A stretch of DNA of 35,996 nt from Phycisphaerae bacterium (GCA_029260055.1 JAJDDX010000030.1:1-35996); one strand, 5' to 3'. Counted from the first letter of the stretch, positions 24,576 to 33,539 are shown. Notes: generated from the letters alone by a model not told the origin. Translations and numbers: made by a program.

Positions 24576-24866
24576 TTAAGGCTGGTTCATTTTTGCTAAA
24601 CTATCGTATCGTTTTTTCATGGTGGATACAATTATCATTAGGGTCAATCCTGCCAAATTCGTGCCTATGATAAACACATCTGATACGACAATCCCATAAA
24701 TTAACCACAGTATTGATCCTGCAGCTATGAAGATCATCAGAAACTTTGAAACGTCGTTTAGCCGTTTTGTTTTGTAGCCCTTGTAAATTTGCTCCACCCA
24801 CCCCGTGAGAATTAGAACCCCTGCTGTAATGCCAAGTACTGTCAAAAGGGTTCCGTCGACTTCCAT
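24576..24866 (-). CDS. SemiSWEET/PQ-loop family transporter
   Basis: A 96-residue membrane protein with three helices (about residues 6-23, 40-60 and 66-85), matching half of the SWEET/MtN3 fold. The conserved loop after helix 1 reads GWVEQIYKGYKTKRLNDVS, where the usual PQ pair is E-Q. Family members export or equilibrate sugars as dimers, but substrates here are unknown. It begins 8 bases after the polB stop, so it is likely co-transcribed. Confidence 0.85.
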   Translation of the reverse strand: MEVDGTLLTVLGITAGVLILTGWVEQIYKGYKTKRLNDVSKFLMIFIAAGSILWLIYGIVVSDVFIIGTNLAGLTLMIIVSTMKKRYDSLAKMNQP

Positions 24867-24874
24867 GGCTCAAA

Positions 24875-27430
24875 TCAACTCCAAAAAAATTCATCTAATC
24901 CTGTTTGCTTTGGCTTTCCTAACATTGTATCAAAATCTAAATCCATCGACGATGTTATTTGCTCTAACGTTGACTCCATAAACTCCATGTATTTTTTAGA
25001 ATCAATCTCTTCTTTTTTTGCAAGCTCTACTGGTTTTACACCAGGTTTGTTTAGGATCTTGATGAATGAAATCTTATCGCCTTTCTTTATCTCTCTAATT
25101 GATTCTAGCTGTTTTGCTGCTCTGATGTGCTGAGGAATTGTTTTTACATATTCTGAAGGTGCTTTACTCAACATTACATTAAATGTTAAATCTTCTAATG
25201 GGATTTCTTTGGCCTCTACTTTTTTTCCGCAAGTTGAAATTTTTTCTGAAATGTCTTGTTTTGCTTTTACAAAGTCATCCATCGTCTGAACTTTAGATAG
25301 TATGTCCACTAATTCATAAAATAAATTTTTGATAAAAGCTGGCGTATGTGATTTCTTGCCTGTCAATCCTTTGACATCTACTTTGCCTGATTTTGTTACT
25401 CCAAGATAGTTTTTCTTCCTGTTGCTTAATACGCAATATCTGTATGTTTTGTCAATTTCTAAATCCACCCCGTGATCTTTTTTTGCCTGCTCTATCACTA
25501 CCTTGATTTGTTCTGGAGTCGGTTTTTTAAGAAACAGTGAATCTGTATCCCCGTACAGAACTTCAATTCCTGTAGCTTCGCATTTCTTGATTGTCTCTAA
25601 AATAGTATGTCTGCCTATCGCGGTTGTTGCTTCTGCTACTGGTAGGAAATACAGTGGAAATATTTCGGCCCCCATTACCCCATAGCTAGCATTAAGAATT
25701 ACTTTTAGTGCTTGACTGACCACTGTATATTGCTGCTTTTGATCATCAGTTAATGTCTCTTTTTTTGACAGACTTTTGTAGTAGTTTACTCTCAAATCCC
25801 GCAATGATCCGATAACCATTGATGTTAGGCCGTTTTTCTTTGTACATGCCCAATGATTTGTACCGGGTATTGTATTTTTTTTGCATTCTTCATGAGTGCA
25901 TCTTACTGTCTCATATGATAAATTTCGAACTTTGATAATGCTTGGATATAGACTTGCAAAATCCATTACAACAACATCGAAATGAATTCCCTCTTTTGGC
26001 TCAACAACCAGGCCTCCTCTGTACTTTTTATCTTTGATTACTGCATCAGACATTACCCCTTCTGATCTTCTTTGTAATTCTTCACGCTTTGGAATTAGAT
26101 AGTTCCTTCGCCTGTGTTCATAATACAGTAAACTCCTAATCCACTGTGATACCCCTAGTCTTGCGACATCGTCAATTGGCAACCTTCCTATCCTTGAAAT
26201 GATTACAAGCAAGTCCATAAGCAAATCCTTGTTGAAACTGGTAAGTTCGTATGTTAGTAGGGCGTCATTGTAGCAATAATTTGCAGTTTGATAAAGTGTT
26301 AATTCGTCAAATTCCAACCCATAGTCTATCTTTTCTTTTCCTAGGAGTGCCTTTGAGACGCTGTTTAGGGAAAAATCCGTATATGATTGACTGAAGGCAT
26401 AAATCTGAAATGACCTATTTGAGAGAACTTTGTACAGGTCTAGATGAACTCCTTCTTTGAGAGTTGCAGAATCCCTCATCATGTAAAATGGATTTTGTGA
26501 ATTTTTTACTCCTAATCTCTCTGCTCTGTTGTAAAGATACGGTAAATCGAATTCATCTCCGTTGTATGTTAGCACAAATGGGAATGTCTTGATTATTTCA
26601 AACGCATCCTCAATCATTTTTCTCTCATCTGCTAAGTCATAGAATTTTATCCTGATGTTTGGCTCTAACTCATTTGTTCCCTCCTCCGTTCCTTCTGTTT
26701 TGAGCACGAAAATTTGATCAAATCCGTCGGATCCTTTTAGACCGATGGCTGTGACTTTTTTTTCTGCTATTTTTGGGTCTGGAATTCTTCCGATGACTGC
26801 TTCAACTTCGATATCTACGCTGAGTCTTTTTATTCTTGGAATTGGCTGATTTAGCAAATCTGCCCATTCTGAAATAAACACTTTGAATTCTTCTGCATCT
26901 ACCATGCTTTCACTGTCTACTTTGTCCCACAGCAAACTTTTCAATGCAATCTTGACTTCGTCAGAAATTTCTACATCGTAAGGTTCTATTTTTCCATTTT
27001 TTACTTCATAATACCTTCCAACTATCAACCCTCTGTCATAGAGATAGTTTTCATAATATTTGAGATCTGATTCCCATGTTTCAATCTGGTTTTTTATGCT
27101 TTCTCCAAAATTCCCTCCTATGGATAGTGGGTTGTCTACAATTATCTGTGACACTTTGATTTCTTCATCCTTTAGTAGATCGTATTTCTTAATCTGTTTG
27201 ATCTCAAGTACGTCGTTCCTCTCTTGAAGAAAATCTAATTCGTCTGGCTCTAACCTTGAATAGCAATATGGCTTATGGTTTGTTTCGTCGTGCCATAAAA
27301 TTAATTTTTTTAATTCTGGTTCGTAGAATTTCAGAACGACTGATTTTGAAATGTTGTCATATGTGGCTGACACTAACATTGACGGTGACATTGTTTCAAT
27401 TTTTTTAGTTTCAGGCAAATTGACTTGCAT
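24875..27430 (-). CDS. polB: DNA polymerase family B
   Basis: Replicative/repair DNA polymerase with 3'-5' proofreading. 851 residues. Exonuclease motifs: Exo I VDIEVE near 199-204, Exo II YNGDEFDLPYL near 290-300, Exo III YCYNDALLTYE near 370. Polymerase motifs: DFASLYPSI, then KVILNASYGVMG, then YGDTDS with Asp628 and Asp630. All catalytic carboxylates are present. Thaumarchaea carry PolB and the two-subunit PolD together; PolD genes are not here. It lies between dCMP deaminase and SemiSWEET. The C-terminus ends in TGLDEFFWS, a QxxLxxFF-like PCNA-binding motif (T-G-L-D-E-F-F). Confidence 0.95.
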   Translation of the reverse strand: MQVNLPETKKIETMSPSMLVSATYDNISKSVVLKFYEPELKKLILWHDETNHKPYCYSRLEPDELDFLQERNDVLEIKQIKKYDLLKDEEIKVSQIIVDNPLSIGGNFGESIKNQIETWESDLKYYENYLYDRGLIVGRYYEVKNGKIEPYDVEISDEVKIALKSLLWDKVDSESMVDAEEFKVFISEWADLLNQPIPRIKRLSVDIEVEAVIGRIPDPKIAEKKVTAIGLKGSDGFDQIFVLKTEGTEEGTNELEPNIRIKFYDLADERKMIEDAFEIIKTFPFVLTYNGDEFDLPYLYNRAERLGVKNSQNPFYMMRDSATLKEGVHLDLYKVLSNRSFQIYAFSQSYTDFSLNSVSKALLGKEKIDYGLEFDELTLYQTANYCYNDALLTYELTSFNKDLLMDLLVIISRIGRLPIDDVARLGVSQWIRSLLYYEHRRRNYLIPKREELQRRSEGVMSDAVIKDKKYRGGLVVEPKEGIHFDVVVMDFASLYPSIIKVRNLSYETVRCTHEECKKNTIPGTNHWACTKKNGLTSMVIGSLRDLRVNYYKSLSKKETLTDDQKQQYTVVSQALKVILNASYGVMGAEIFPLYFLPVAEATTAIGRHTILETIKKCEATGIEVLYGDTDSLFLKKPTPEQIKVVIEQAKKDHGVDLEIDKTYRYCVLSNRKKNYLGVTKSGKVDVKGLTGKKSHTPAFIKNLFYELVDILSKVQTMDDFVKAKQDISEKISTCGKKVEAKEIPLEDLTFNVMLSKAPSEYVKTIPQHIRAAKQLESIREIKKGDKISFIKILNKPGVKPVELAKKEEIDSKKYMEFMESTLEQITSSMDLDFDTMLGKPKQTGLDEFFWS

Positions 27431-27434
27431 TCTC

Positions 27435-27962
27435 TCACTCTGAATCTTCGTATTTGCTAACTAATGCTTTTGCCCACTTTGTAATTTTGGCTTTGTCCAG
27501 ACTAATCACTTCCACTCCTGCTTCCTCCAACAAATCATAATCTGTTTCAGGATACGCATCAAGGCAAACAAATTTCCTGATTCCGATGGTTATTGCCATC
27601 TTTGTACATTCTAAGCACGGAACAAACGTTGTGTAGAGAATTGCTCCTTTAATCCCTGCCTCGATTCCTAAAATTGCGCAATGCATAATTGCATTGGCTT
27701 CTGCATGATTGCATAGGCATCTGTCCAGCGATGCCCCTGATTCAATTTTCCCCTCCATGCGAAGCTGACATCTCCTACATCCCCCCTCAAAACAGTTTTT
27801 GATCCCAGGCGGAGTTCCGTTATATCCTGTTGCCAACTGTCTGTGGTTTCTGACTATCACTGCTCCTACTTGCCTGGTCATGCAGTTGGAACGAAGCTTT
27901 GCTAGTTCTGCTTGAAGCATGAAATATTCGTTCCAATCTGGTCTGTCAAAAGAACCACTCAC
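27435..27962 (-). CDS. dCMP/cytidine deaminase-family protein
   Basis: A 175-residue zinc deaminase of the ComEB/dCMP deaminase group. The catalytic HAEANAIM (His ligand and Glu proton shuttle) lies near 91-98, and the Cys ligands in PCLECTK near 119-125. An extra Cys cluster (CFEGGCRRCQLRMEG plus CLCNHAE) is typical of archaeal forms. It probably makes dUMP for thymidylate synthesis. The start is GTG at 27962. It ends 5 bases before polB, coupling precursor supply to DNA synthesis. Confidence 0.9.
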   Translation of the reverse strand: MSGSFDRPDWNEYFMLQAELAKLRSNCMTRQVGAVIVRNHRQLATGYNGTPPGIKNCFEGGCRRCQLRMEGKIESGASLDRCLCNHAEANAIMHCAILGIEAGIKGAILYTTFVPCLECTKMAITIGIRKFVCLDAYPETDYDLLEEAGVEVISLDKAKITKWAKALVSKYEDSE

Positions 27963-28076
27963 ATGAATCCTCCCTGCCTGTTCAATATATGGATCACTCT
28001 GATTGGAATTGTGTTTGCGATCATAATTGCAAATGATGATGTCATTTCAAAAAGAAGTGACTGCGGCAGTGTTTAG
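27963..28076 (+). CDS. Possible 37-residue membrane microprotein
   Basis: ATG 27963 to TAG 28076. Residues about 7-24 are hydrophobic (IWITLIGIVFAIIIAN), flanked by charged residues and Cys; it would span the membrane once. It begins at the base next to the divergent GTG of the deaminase, overlapping that gene's promoter region, which weakens the case. Not recognised. Confidence 0.3.
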   Translation: MNPPCLFNIWITLIGIVFAIIIANDDVISKRSDCGSV

Positions 28077-28187
28077 ATATGTGCGAGTTGAGAAAAACCA
28101 TCGGTTCCAATTCCACTTTTGAAAGATCTTCTAAAGATTGAGGGTTCAAGATATAGTTATTATCGAGATTAGAAAAAAAATCTTGGT

Positions 28188-28346
28188 ATGGGATTCAAAA
28201 AAGGCATCAACAAATGTGTAGAATGTGAAAAGAAAATGAAAGAAGATCCTAACGAAACAGGAATGTGTAGTAAATGCGGTTCAGCGCAAACTCGTATCGA
28301 ATCTACAATATACAAAGAATTAATCGATGAAGGAAGATTTCCCTGA
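28188..28346 (+). CDS. 52-residue zinc-ribbon protein
   Basis: ORF from ATG 28188 to TGA 28346 (start MGFKKGINKCVECEKKMKED). CVEC (10-13) and CSKC (27-30) with a 13-residue spacer form a zinc ribbon; the tail is helical and acidic. It is preceded by an AT-rich box (TATAGTTATTAT, about 28152-28162). The gap to the helicase gene is 118 bases. The broad minus-strand ORF over the same DNA is an artefact. Function unknown. Confidence 0.6.
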   Translation: MGFKKGINKCVECEKKMKEDPNETGMCSKCGSAQTRIESTIYKELIDEGRFP

Positions 28347-28464
28347 TCTTGATTCTTGAACCCAGGCATGGGTTTTAGTTGATTAGAACCTGGAAAGTAT
28401 GCGTTAGCTAACAATTGACTATACGAAAGCATAAAATCCACAAATCACGATCTTCGAATGTGCG

Positions 28465-29973
28465 ATGACCGAATTTGTTGAAAAAAAGTACGTGAAAAAA
28501 AATTCTATAGAGAAACGAGACTATCAAATTAATCTGGCAAATCAGGCAATTAAAGAAAACTGCATTGTGGTTTTGCCCACTGGTCTAGGAAAAACCGCTG
28601 TTGCGTTGCACGTGATCTCTGAGTATCTGTCAAAGGGCACTGGCGGCATATTGTTTTTGGCCCCCACTAGAGTTTTGGTCAATCAGCACTATGATTTTTT
28701 AAAAAACAATCTCACTCTGGATGATATCTCCCTAGTCACCGGTGAGGATCCGATCCCGAAGAGGGCAAGACTTTGGAACAACAGTATTGTCTGTGCAACT
28801 CCTGAAATTGCTAGAAATGATCTGATTCGGGGAATAGTCACACCTGAACAATTCAGTCTTGTAATATTTGATGAAGTGCATAGGACCGTGGGTGATTATG
28901 CATACTCTGGAATAGCGGAACGGTTTGGAGATTCCCCTGCAAGATTGATTGGAATGACTGCTACCTTGCCTAGTGAAAAAGAAAAGGCCACTGAAATTCT
29001 GACAAAACTCCGAATCTCAAGCGTTGCAGAGCGTACTGAAGATAGTCCGGATGTAAAACCATACACCCAAGAAACGAACACCGAGTGGATTAATGTTGAA
29101 CTTCCACCTGAACTGAAGGCCATGCAAAAACTATTGAAACTGGCATTAGATGAGAGATATGATGTTTTGAGAAAAAATGGAATTCGTTTGGCAGAGCAGC
29201 AATCTCTTTCTGCACTTCTTCGTATAAGACAATTTGTGCTGAATCAGAATAGGCGTTCGGCAAAACCGCTATTCACTGCAATTAGAATCCACTATGCGTT
29301 GAATATTTTGGAGGCCCATGGAGTTACACCGTTTCTAAAATTCTGTGAACGCGCAAGAGCAAAGAAGGGCGTGGGTGTTAAAGACTTGTTTGAAATTGAT
29401 CCCAACTTCACGCGGGCCATCCATCTGGGAAAGGAGGCTCAGTCTCGCGGTATTGAGCATTCAAAGATTCCGAAACTTAGGGAAATAATTGAATCTGTCC
29501 CTGGCAAAGCGCTGATCTTTACAAGCTATCGTGACTCGGTTGATCTAATCTACAACAAGCTCACTGAATTGGGAATCTCTGCAGGAATTTTGATTGGAAA
29601 AGCGGGGGATGCGGGATTGAAGCAGAAAAAACAGATTGAAACCGTACAGAATTTTCGAGACGGGCTTTTTCGGGTGCTTGTTGCGACACGTGTTGGGGAA
29701 GAGGGGCTGGACATTGCAGAAGTTAACCAGGTGATTTTTTATGACAATGTTCCAAGCTCTGTAAGATTCATTCAAAGACGAGGACGAACGGGCAGAAAGG
29801 ATACTGGTAAGATTGTGGTGCTGATTGCAAAAAACACCATTGATGAGACATATTATTGGATAGGGAAGCGAAAAATGACTGCGGCGAAATCAATGGGTGC
29901 AAAAATGACCGGGATACTGGAGAAAAATCAGGAAACCGAATCTAAAAAGGAAGGTCTGGATGCATTCCTCTAG
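28465..29973 (+). CDS. hef: Hef/FANCM-like superfamily 2 helicase (no nuclease domain)
   Basis: A 502-residue SF2 helicase. Walker A LPTGLGKT with Lys43, DEVH at 136-139 (Walker B), motif III GMTATLP, and motif VI FIQRRGRTGR near the C-terminus are intact. The order and the helical insertion between the RecA domains (about 215-330) match the archaeal Hef/Mph1/FANCM branch, which processes stalled replication forks. Euryarchaeal Hef has a fused XPF nuclease and HhH domain; this protein stops after the helicase, as in other thaumarchaea and crenarchaea, where a separate XPF acts. It is convergent with a small helical protein overlapping by 4 bases. Confidence 0.92.
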   Translation: MTEFVEKKYVKKNSIEKRDYQINLANQAIKENCIVVLPTGLGKTAVALHVISEYLSKGTGGILFLAPTRVLVNQHYDFLKNNLTLDDISLVTGEDPIPKRARLWNNSIVCATPEIARNDLIRGIVTPEQFSLVIFDEVHRTVGDYAYSGIAERFGDSPARLIGMTATLPSEKEKATEILTKLRISSVAERTEDSPDVKPYTQETNTEWINVELPPELKAMQKLLKLALDERYDVLRKNGIRLAEQQSLSALLRIRQFVLNQNRRSAKPLFTAIRIHYALNILEAHGVTPFLKFCERARAKKGVGVKDLFEIDPNFTRAIHLGKEAQSRGIEHSKIPKLREIIESVPGKALIFTSYRDSVDLIYNKLTELGISAGILIGKAGDAGLKQKKQIETVQNFRDGLFRVLVATRVGEEGLDIAEVNQVIFYDNVPSSVRFIQRRGRTGRKDTGKIVVLIAKNTIDETYYWIGKRKMTAAKSMGAKMTGILEKNQETESKKEGLDAFL

Positions 29974-30242
29974 TTCTGATATTGATTTATGATGTTTTCA
30001 AAAACAGATCGTTTTCTTTGAATCACTTTATTTTTCATACTTGATTCTAAATGATGTATGCTGCTTTTTTTTGCAGATAATAGGTTTTCCAGTCTTATGT
30101 CGTATTGACTTTGAAGGAACTCTTTCGCCCCTTGGAACCCTCCTTCCAATTCCATGTTGTCAAATGCCTCTTTTGCTAGATTGTTAATTGACTTTTCCAG
30201 GTATTCTAGAATTCCATCTAGCATTTTATCGTCGAGTACCAT
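29970..30242 (-). CDS. 90-residue helical protein of unknown function
   Basis: Starts at ATG 30242; a TTG at 30314 would add 24 residues of less coding-like sequence. It is rich in Leu, Lys and Glu with heptad spacing (ILEYLEKSINNLAKEAFDN, then IRLENLLSAKKSSIHHLESS), a predicted coiled coil. No Cys, no membrane segment. It overlaps the 3' end of hef by 4 bases in convergent orientation. Role not evident; adjacency with the helicase is suggestive only. Confidence 0.55.
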   Translation of the reverse strand: MVLDDKMLDGILEYLEKSINNLAKEAFDNMELEGGFQGAKEFLQSQYDIRLENLLSAKKSSIHHLESSMKNKVIQRKRSVFENIINQYQN

Positions 30243-30346
30243 GATTTTGTCTGCTTTGCATCTGAAAAAAACGTTGTGTACTTTATTTTGGTTTTTTAGG
30301 CATTCAAATTGCAATTATCTCCCATGCCGTTCAAGTTCATTTTTCA

Positions 30347-30469
30347 GTGTCGTCAACTGGTAGCAAACAAAAAGAAACGAGAGATTTGGTTGAGAAAGAG
30401 AAAAAACTCCACAAGGAAACTAGAAAAGATTTTGAGAAAATTGATGATTTTGAAACGGCCAAAGAATAA
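30347..30469 (+). CDS. 40-residue charged coiled-coil microprotein
   Basis: GTG 30347 to TAA 30469. The peptide (start MSSTGSKQKETRDLVEKEKK) is nearly all Lys, Glu, Asp, Thr with few hydrophobics, and helical. Neither other frame over the same bases has this regular pattern. It lies between two leftward genes and is transcribed rightward. Not recognised. Confidence 0.4.
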   Translation: MSSTGSKQKETRDLVEKEKKLHKETRKDFEKIDDFETAKE

Positions 30470-30484
30470 AAACTACGTTCTAAG

Positions 30485-30760
30485 TCATGCTTGTCTTTTG
30501 ATGATGTGGTATCCGAATTCTGATTTGATTGGCTCGGAAATTTCTCCGACTTGGAGTTTGAATGCGGCCTCCTCAAATGGTTTCACCATCATGCCTTTTG
30601 TAAAATAGCCTAGATTCCCCTCTTTTTTACCGCTGCCAGTGTCCGTTGAAAATTCTTTTGCCAAGTTGCCGAATTTTTCGCCCTTTTTGATCTTTTCAAG
30701 AATTGCTAGAGCCTCACTTTGTTTTGCTACCAGTATGTGGGAGCATTTTATTTTGTTCAT
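30485..30760 (-). CDS. Parvulin-type peptidyl-prolyl isomerase
   Basis: A 91-residue stand-alone PpiC/parvulin domain: KCSHILVAKQSEA (residues 5-17) with the first active-site His, FGNLAKEFSTDTGS, the GNLGYFTKGMMVKPFEEAAF loop and the final GYHIIKRQA with the second conserved His. It has no signal peptide, so it acts in the cytoplasm to catalyse prolyl cis-trans isomerisation. Such small parvulins are typical of thaumarchaea. Confidence 0.92.
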   Translation of the reverse strand: MNKIKCSHILVAKQSEALAILEKIKKGEKFGNLAKEFSTDTGSGKKEGNLGYFTKGMMVKPFEEAAFKLQVGEISEPIKSEFGYHIIKRQA

Positions 30761-30828
30761 GGTTTTTCACGTGTTTTTTTATCGTGATATACTTTTCCAT
30801 AACTGGTGTAAAAGATGACGCAGGTAAG

Positions 30829-30921
30829 ATGCAGGCTAATAGAATCGTTTGCTCCAAATGGAAACGTGGTATGAAAACCACACACCAAGTTTCACAATGC
30901 TTGCAAATTTTAGGGAAATGA
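30829..30921 (+). CDS. Possible 30-residue microprotein
   Basis: ATG 30829 to TGA 30921, peptide starting MQANRIVCSKWKRGMKTTHQ, basic, with Cys at 8 and 24. The frame stays open upstream into the parvulin's 5' region, so a start cannot be fixed. Weak case. Confidence 0.2.
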   Translation: MQANRIVCSKWKRGMKTTHQVSQCLQILGK

Positions 30922-30976
30922 AGATAATCGTGTGTAAAATGACATCTGCTGGTCATATTTTACTAAGGAATATATC

Positions 30977-32095
30977 ATGAAAGGGGAATATGCGATTATG
31001 CTCGAACAACTGGTTGGGGATTCTCAAGCTTTAGATCGTGCTCTTGCCGGCGAAGAACTCTCTTACAAAGATGGCATGGAATTGATGGATTATGATAATT
31101 TACATTTGCTTGGGGCTGTTGCTGATCACTCTAGAAAAAAACTAGTTGGCGACACTGTGACATTTGCAGCATCATACTACATGAATTACACCAATGTCTG
31201 TGCAGCTAGCTGTCAGATGTGTGCATTCTATAGAAAAGACGGTGCGGATGATGCATACACCCTAACTCCTCAGGAAATTGAAGCGAGGGTTGGAATCGCG
31301 AAGCAAATGGGTGCAACTGAGGTCCATATCGTTGGGGGATTTCATCCAAAACTTCCACTAGAATATTATGAAGATATGATGAGGTCCATCAAAAAGAGTC
31401 ATCCCCAACTTAACATCAAAGCATTGACTGCAGCTGAGATTTACTACTTGTCAAAACTAACAAAAAATTCCACAAAGGAAATTCTATCCCGCCTGAAAGA
31501 TGCCGGACTTGATTCGATGCCAGGTGGAGGGGCAGAGCTGTTTCATCCGGACATTAGAGGAAAGATTGTCCGAGGAAAATGTACTGGACAGCAATGGCTC
31601 GATGTAATTGAGGAGGCTCACAACATGGGCATCAAAAGCAATGTCACCATGCTTTATGGGCATATTGAGAAGCCTGAACACGTTGTTGATCATCTGATCA
31701 AGGTCCGTGAATTGCAAAAGAAAACAAATGGGTTTCTGACCTTAATCCCTTTAAAATTCAGCTTGGATAATACTGAACTAGAGCAAGAGCATTTGGTGAA
31801 CAACGAATGCTCGTCAGTTTATGATTTACGGGTTGTCGCATTGTCAAGATTGATGCTTGCAAATGTTCTAAACAACATCTCTGTCTACTGGGTGGCATAT
31901 GGCAAAAAGCTAGCCCAAGTGGCATTGTCTAATGGCGGAAATGATCTGGTCGGAACTGCATTCTCTGAAGAGATTTACAAATCCGCTGGAAAGGCAACAT
32001 CTTCATCAGTGGAGGAACTTGCGACAATGGTGAAGGAGATTGGACGTACACCTGCCCAAAGAAATACTCATTTTGGCATTCTGAAAAAATTCTAA
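30977..32095 (+). CDS. Radical SAM enzyme, MqnE/CofH family
   Basis: A 372-residue radical SAM protein with the iron-sulphur ligand motif CAASCQMC (Cys75, Cys79, Cys82: C-x3-C-x2-C). The following sequence MPGGGAELF, TMLYGHIEKPEHVVDHL and the aromatic-rich FHPK segment are closest, from memory, to aminofutalosine synthase MqnE. It also resembles the CofH subunit of FO synthase used for F420, since MqnE, MqnC and CofH are homologous. Thaumarchaea make menaquinone and F420-type cofactors, so either is plausible; MqnE is favoured. A second start at 30998 (MLEQLVGDS) is possible. The stop overlaps the next gene's stop by 4 bases. Confidence 0.85.
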   Translation: MKGEYAIMLEQLVGDSQALDRALAGEELSYKDGMELMDYDNLHLLGAVADHSRKKLVGDTVTFAASYYMNYTNVCAASCQMCAFYRKDGADDAYTLTPQEIEARVGIAKQMGATEVHIVGGFHPKLPLEYYEDMMRSIKKSHPQLNIKALTAAEIYYLSKLTKNSTKEILSRLKDAGLDSMPGGGAELFHPDIRGKIVRGKCTGQQWLDVIEEAHNMGIKSNVTMLYGHIEKPEHVVDHLIKVRELQKKTNGFLTLIPLKFSLDNTELEQEHLVNNECSSVYDLRVVALSRLMLANVLNNISVYWVAYGKKLAQVALSNGGNDLVGTAFSEEIYKSAGKATSSSVEELATMVKEIGRTPAQRNTHFGILKKF

Positions 32096-32397
32096 CTCAT
32101 CTGCTTCTTAATCGAATCTAGCTTTTCTTCCATCCTGACTTGCTTGTCTCGCCTTGAATCAATCTTGATGATCACCTCGACCCGTGCTATTCCTAGATTG
32201 TGCACTGTTTCCATCATTTGTTTCGTGGCCGTGTTTATGTCGTCAATGCTGTCTGATTCCAGAATTGTTCCCATTGCGTTGATTTCGTATCTTACGTTTT
32301 CCATTTTTTGAACTGACTCAATTGCCTTTGCGATGTAAAAACTGGCACTGGTAGTTCTAGTTGCCATTGGATATATGCTGATTTCAGCTTGAATCAA
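32092..32397 (-). CDS. MTH1187/YkoF-type thiamine-binding protein
   Basis: A 101-residue protein of the MTH1187/YqgV (UPF0045) family: ferredoxin-like fold, compact N-terminal IQAEISIYPMA with characteristic strand, then YEINAMGTILE and the C-terminal VIIKIDSRRDK. Family members bind thiamine or related molecules, and probably act in thiamine balance. The start is TTG 32397. The 134 bases upstream (32398-32531) hold a plus-strand open frame without start codon that looks like a coding relic (FLDAINSLELDEKSK). Confidence 0.85.
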   Translation of the reverse strand: MIQAEISIYPMATRTTSASFYIAKAIESVQKMENVRYEINAMGTILESDSIDDINTATKQMMETVHNLGIARVEVIIKIDSRRDKQVRMEEKLDSIKKQMS

Positions 32398-32531
32398 GAC
32401 ACAAAAGTGATTTCCTTGATGCTATTAATTCCTTAGAACTGGATGAAAAGTCAAAAGATCACATTCAATCTTTAAAATTCAGAGTAGATTGCTTTGGAAT
32501 GCTGTCAATTAAAGTATCTTCTAGTATGCTC

Positions 32532-33539
32532 TTAAATTTCAGGTTTTATAGACAGAAATCCCAACAGTATGCTCAATCCGATAAAAATGGATATCGTAAT
32601 TATCATGTGATTCCTGGCTTTCTCTTTTTCATAGAACTTTCTGGGGGTGACACCGCTGATGAAAAATATTATCATCATGCCGAGTACCAAACCAATGATG
32701 TTCGCTGCAGTAAGGATTAGCGCGCTAGAAAAAATGTCAAAATTCAACAAGGCCAGTCCGATTCCTGCAACAGATGCAGGAGGTACCAAAGCGGCTGCAA
32801 TTGCCACGCCTACCAAAATTCCAGGAATGTTTGTAGACATTGCAATTCCGCCAGCCAAGCCGAGTGCAATTGCAACGGCCAAAAACACAGGAGACATTTC
32901 TGTTCTCGATAGAATCTCGCTAGTCAATGGCAAATCCGTAAACTGAAGTGCAATTCCTGTGAGGATGGCTCCGGTACCGACAACTGACACCAATAAAATC
33001 GAACCCGAAATCAATGCCTTGAACATTTTATGGGTCTTGCCTACTGCAGTGTTAAACGAGAATGCGGAGATCGGTCCGAGCAATGGCGATATCAGCATCG
33101 CGCCGATTACCAGGGATGCGTTGTTTGCAAACAATCCTACGGTGGCCACTCCGGCAGCTATGACTATCATGAAAAGGAGGTTCTTGTTGAATTTTACATT
33201 GGGATCTATCAATAGCTCGTATTCTTCGATTAGTTTTTTCTTTTTTGTTTTGATTTGCTTCGTTTCAAGCTCTTTTGAGTAATTGGAAAGATAGTCCGAG
33301 AGTGTCGCCTCAATTGCAGTGTTGATGACGTACAGTTCTTTTGTTCTGGTGTCTATGATCTTGTTTAGCTCATTTGTCAGTGCATCTGATATCAAATCGG
33401 GAGAGATTCCAACATATCGTAAAAGCTTTTGATTATCGACCATTGCCAGCTCGACATGGTAAGGGACTTTGTATTTTTTAAAAGTAAACTCTAAACTTTC
33501 ACTTTGCTGCTCGTAGCAAATGACTTCAACTTTTCTCAA
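32532..33539 (-). CDS. DUF389 (TIGR00341-type) membrane protein
   Basis: A 335-residue integral membrane protein starting at TTG. The N-terminal cytoplasmic part (residues 1-about 120, including helix KELYVINTAIEATLSDYLSN) is followed by about seven hydrophobic helices from 120 to 325. The signature GAMLISPLLGPISAFSFN (about 165-180) and the GVAIAAALVPPASVAGIG stretch match DUF389/TIGR00341. The function of the family is unknown. No partner genes nearby. Confidence 0.88.
   Translation of the reverse strand: MRKVEVICYEQQSESLEFTFKKYKVPYHVELAMVDNQKLLRYVGISPDLISDALTNELNKIIDTRTKELYVINTAIEATLSDYLSNYSKELETKQIKTKKKKLIEEYELLIDPNVKFNKNLLFMIVIAAGVATVGLFANNASLVIGAMLISPLLGPISAFSFNTAVGKTHKMFKALISGSILLVSVVGTGAILTGIALQFTDLPLTSEILSRTEMSPVFLAVAIALGLAGGIAMSTNIPGILVGVAIAAALVPPASVAGIGLALLNFDIFSSALILTAANIIGLVLGMMIIFFISGVTPRKFYEKEKARNHMIITISIFIGLSILLGFLSIKPEI

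Noticed and set aside
28169-28441. 90-codon minus-strand ORF
   Set aside because: Covers the zinc ribbon 28188-28346 antisense; no protein motif.
30337-30576. 79-codon minus-strand ORF
   Set aside because: Overlaps the parvulin in another frame; Ser-rich, no motif.
30309-30608. 99-codon plus-strand ORF with Lys/Arg-rich N-terminus
   Set aside because: Overlaps the parvulin gene antisense. In the non-overlapping part a different frame gives a regular charged coiled coil (30347-30469).
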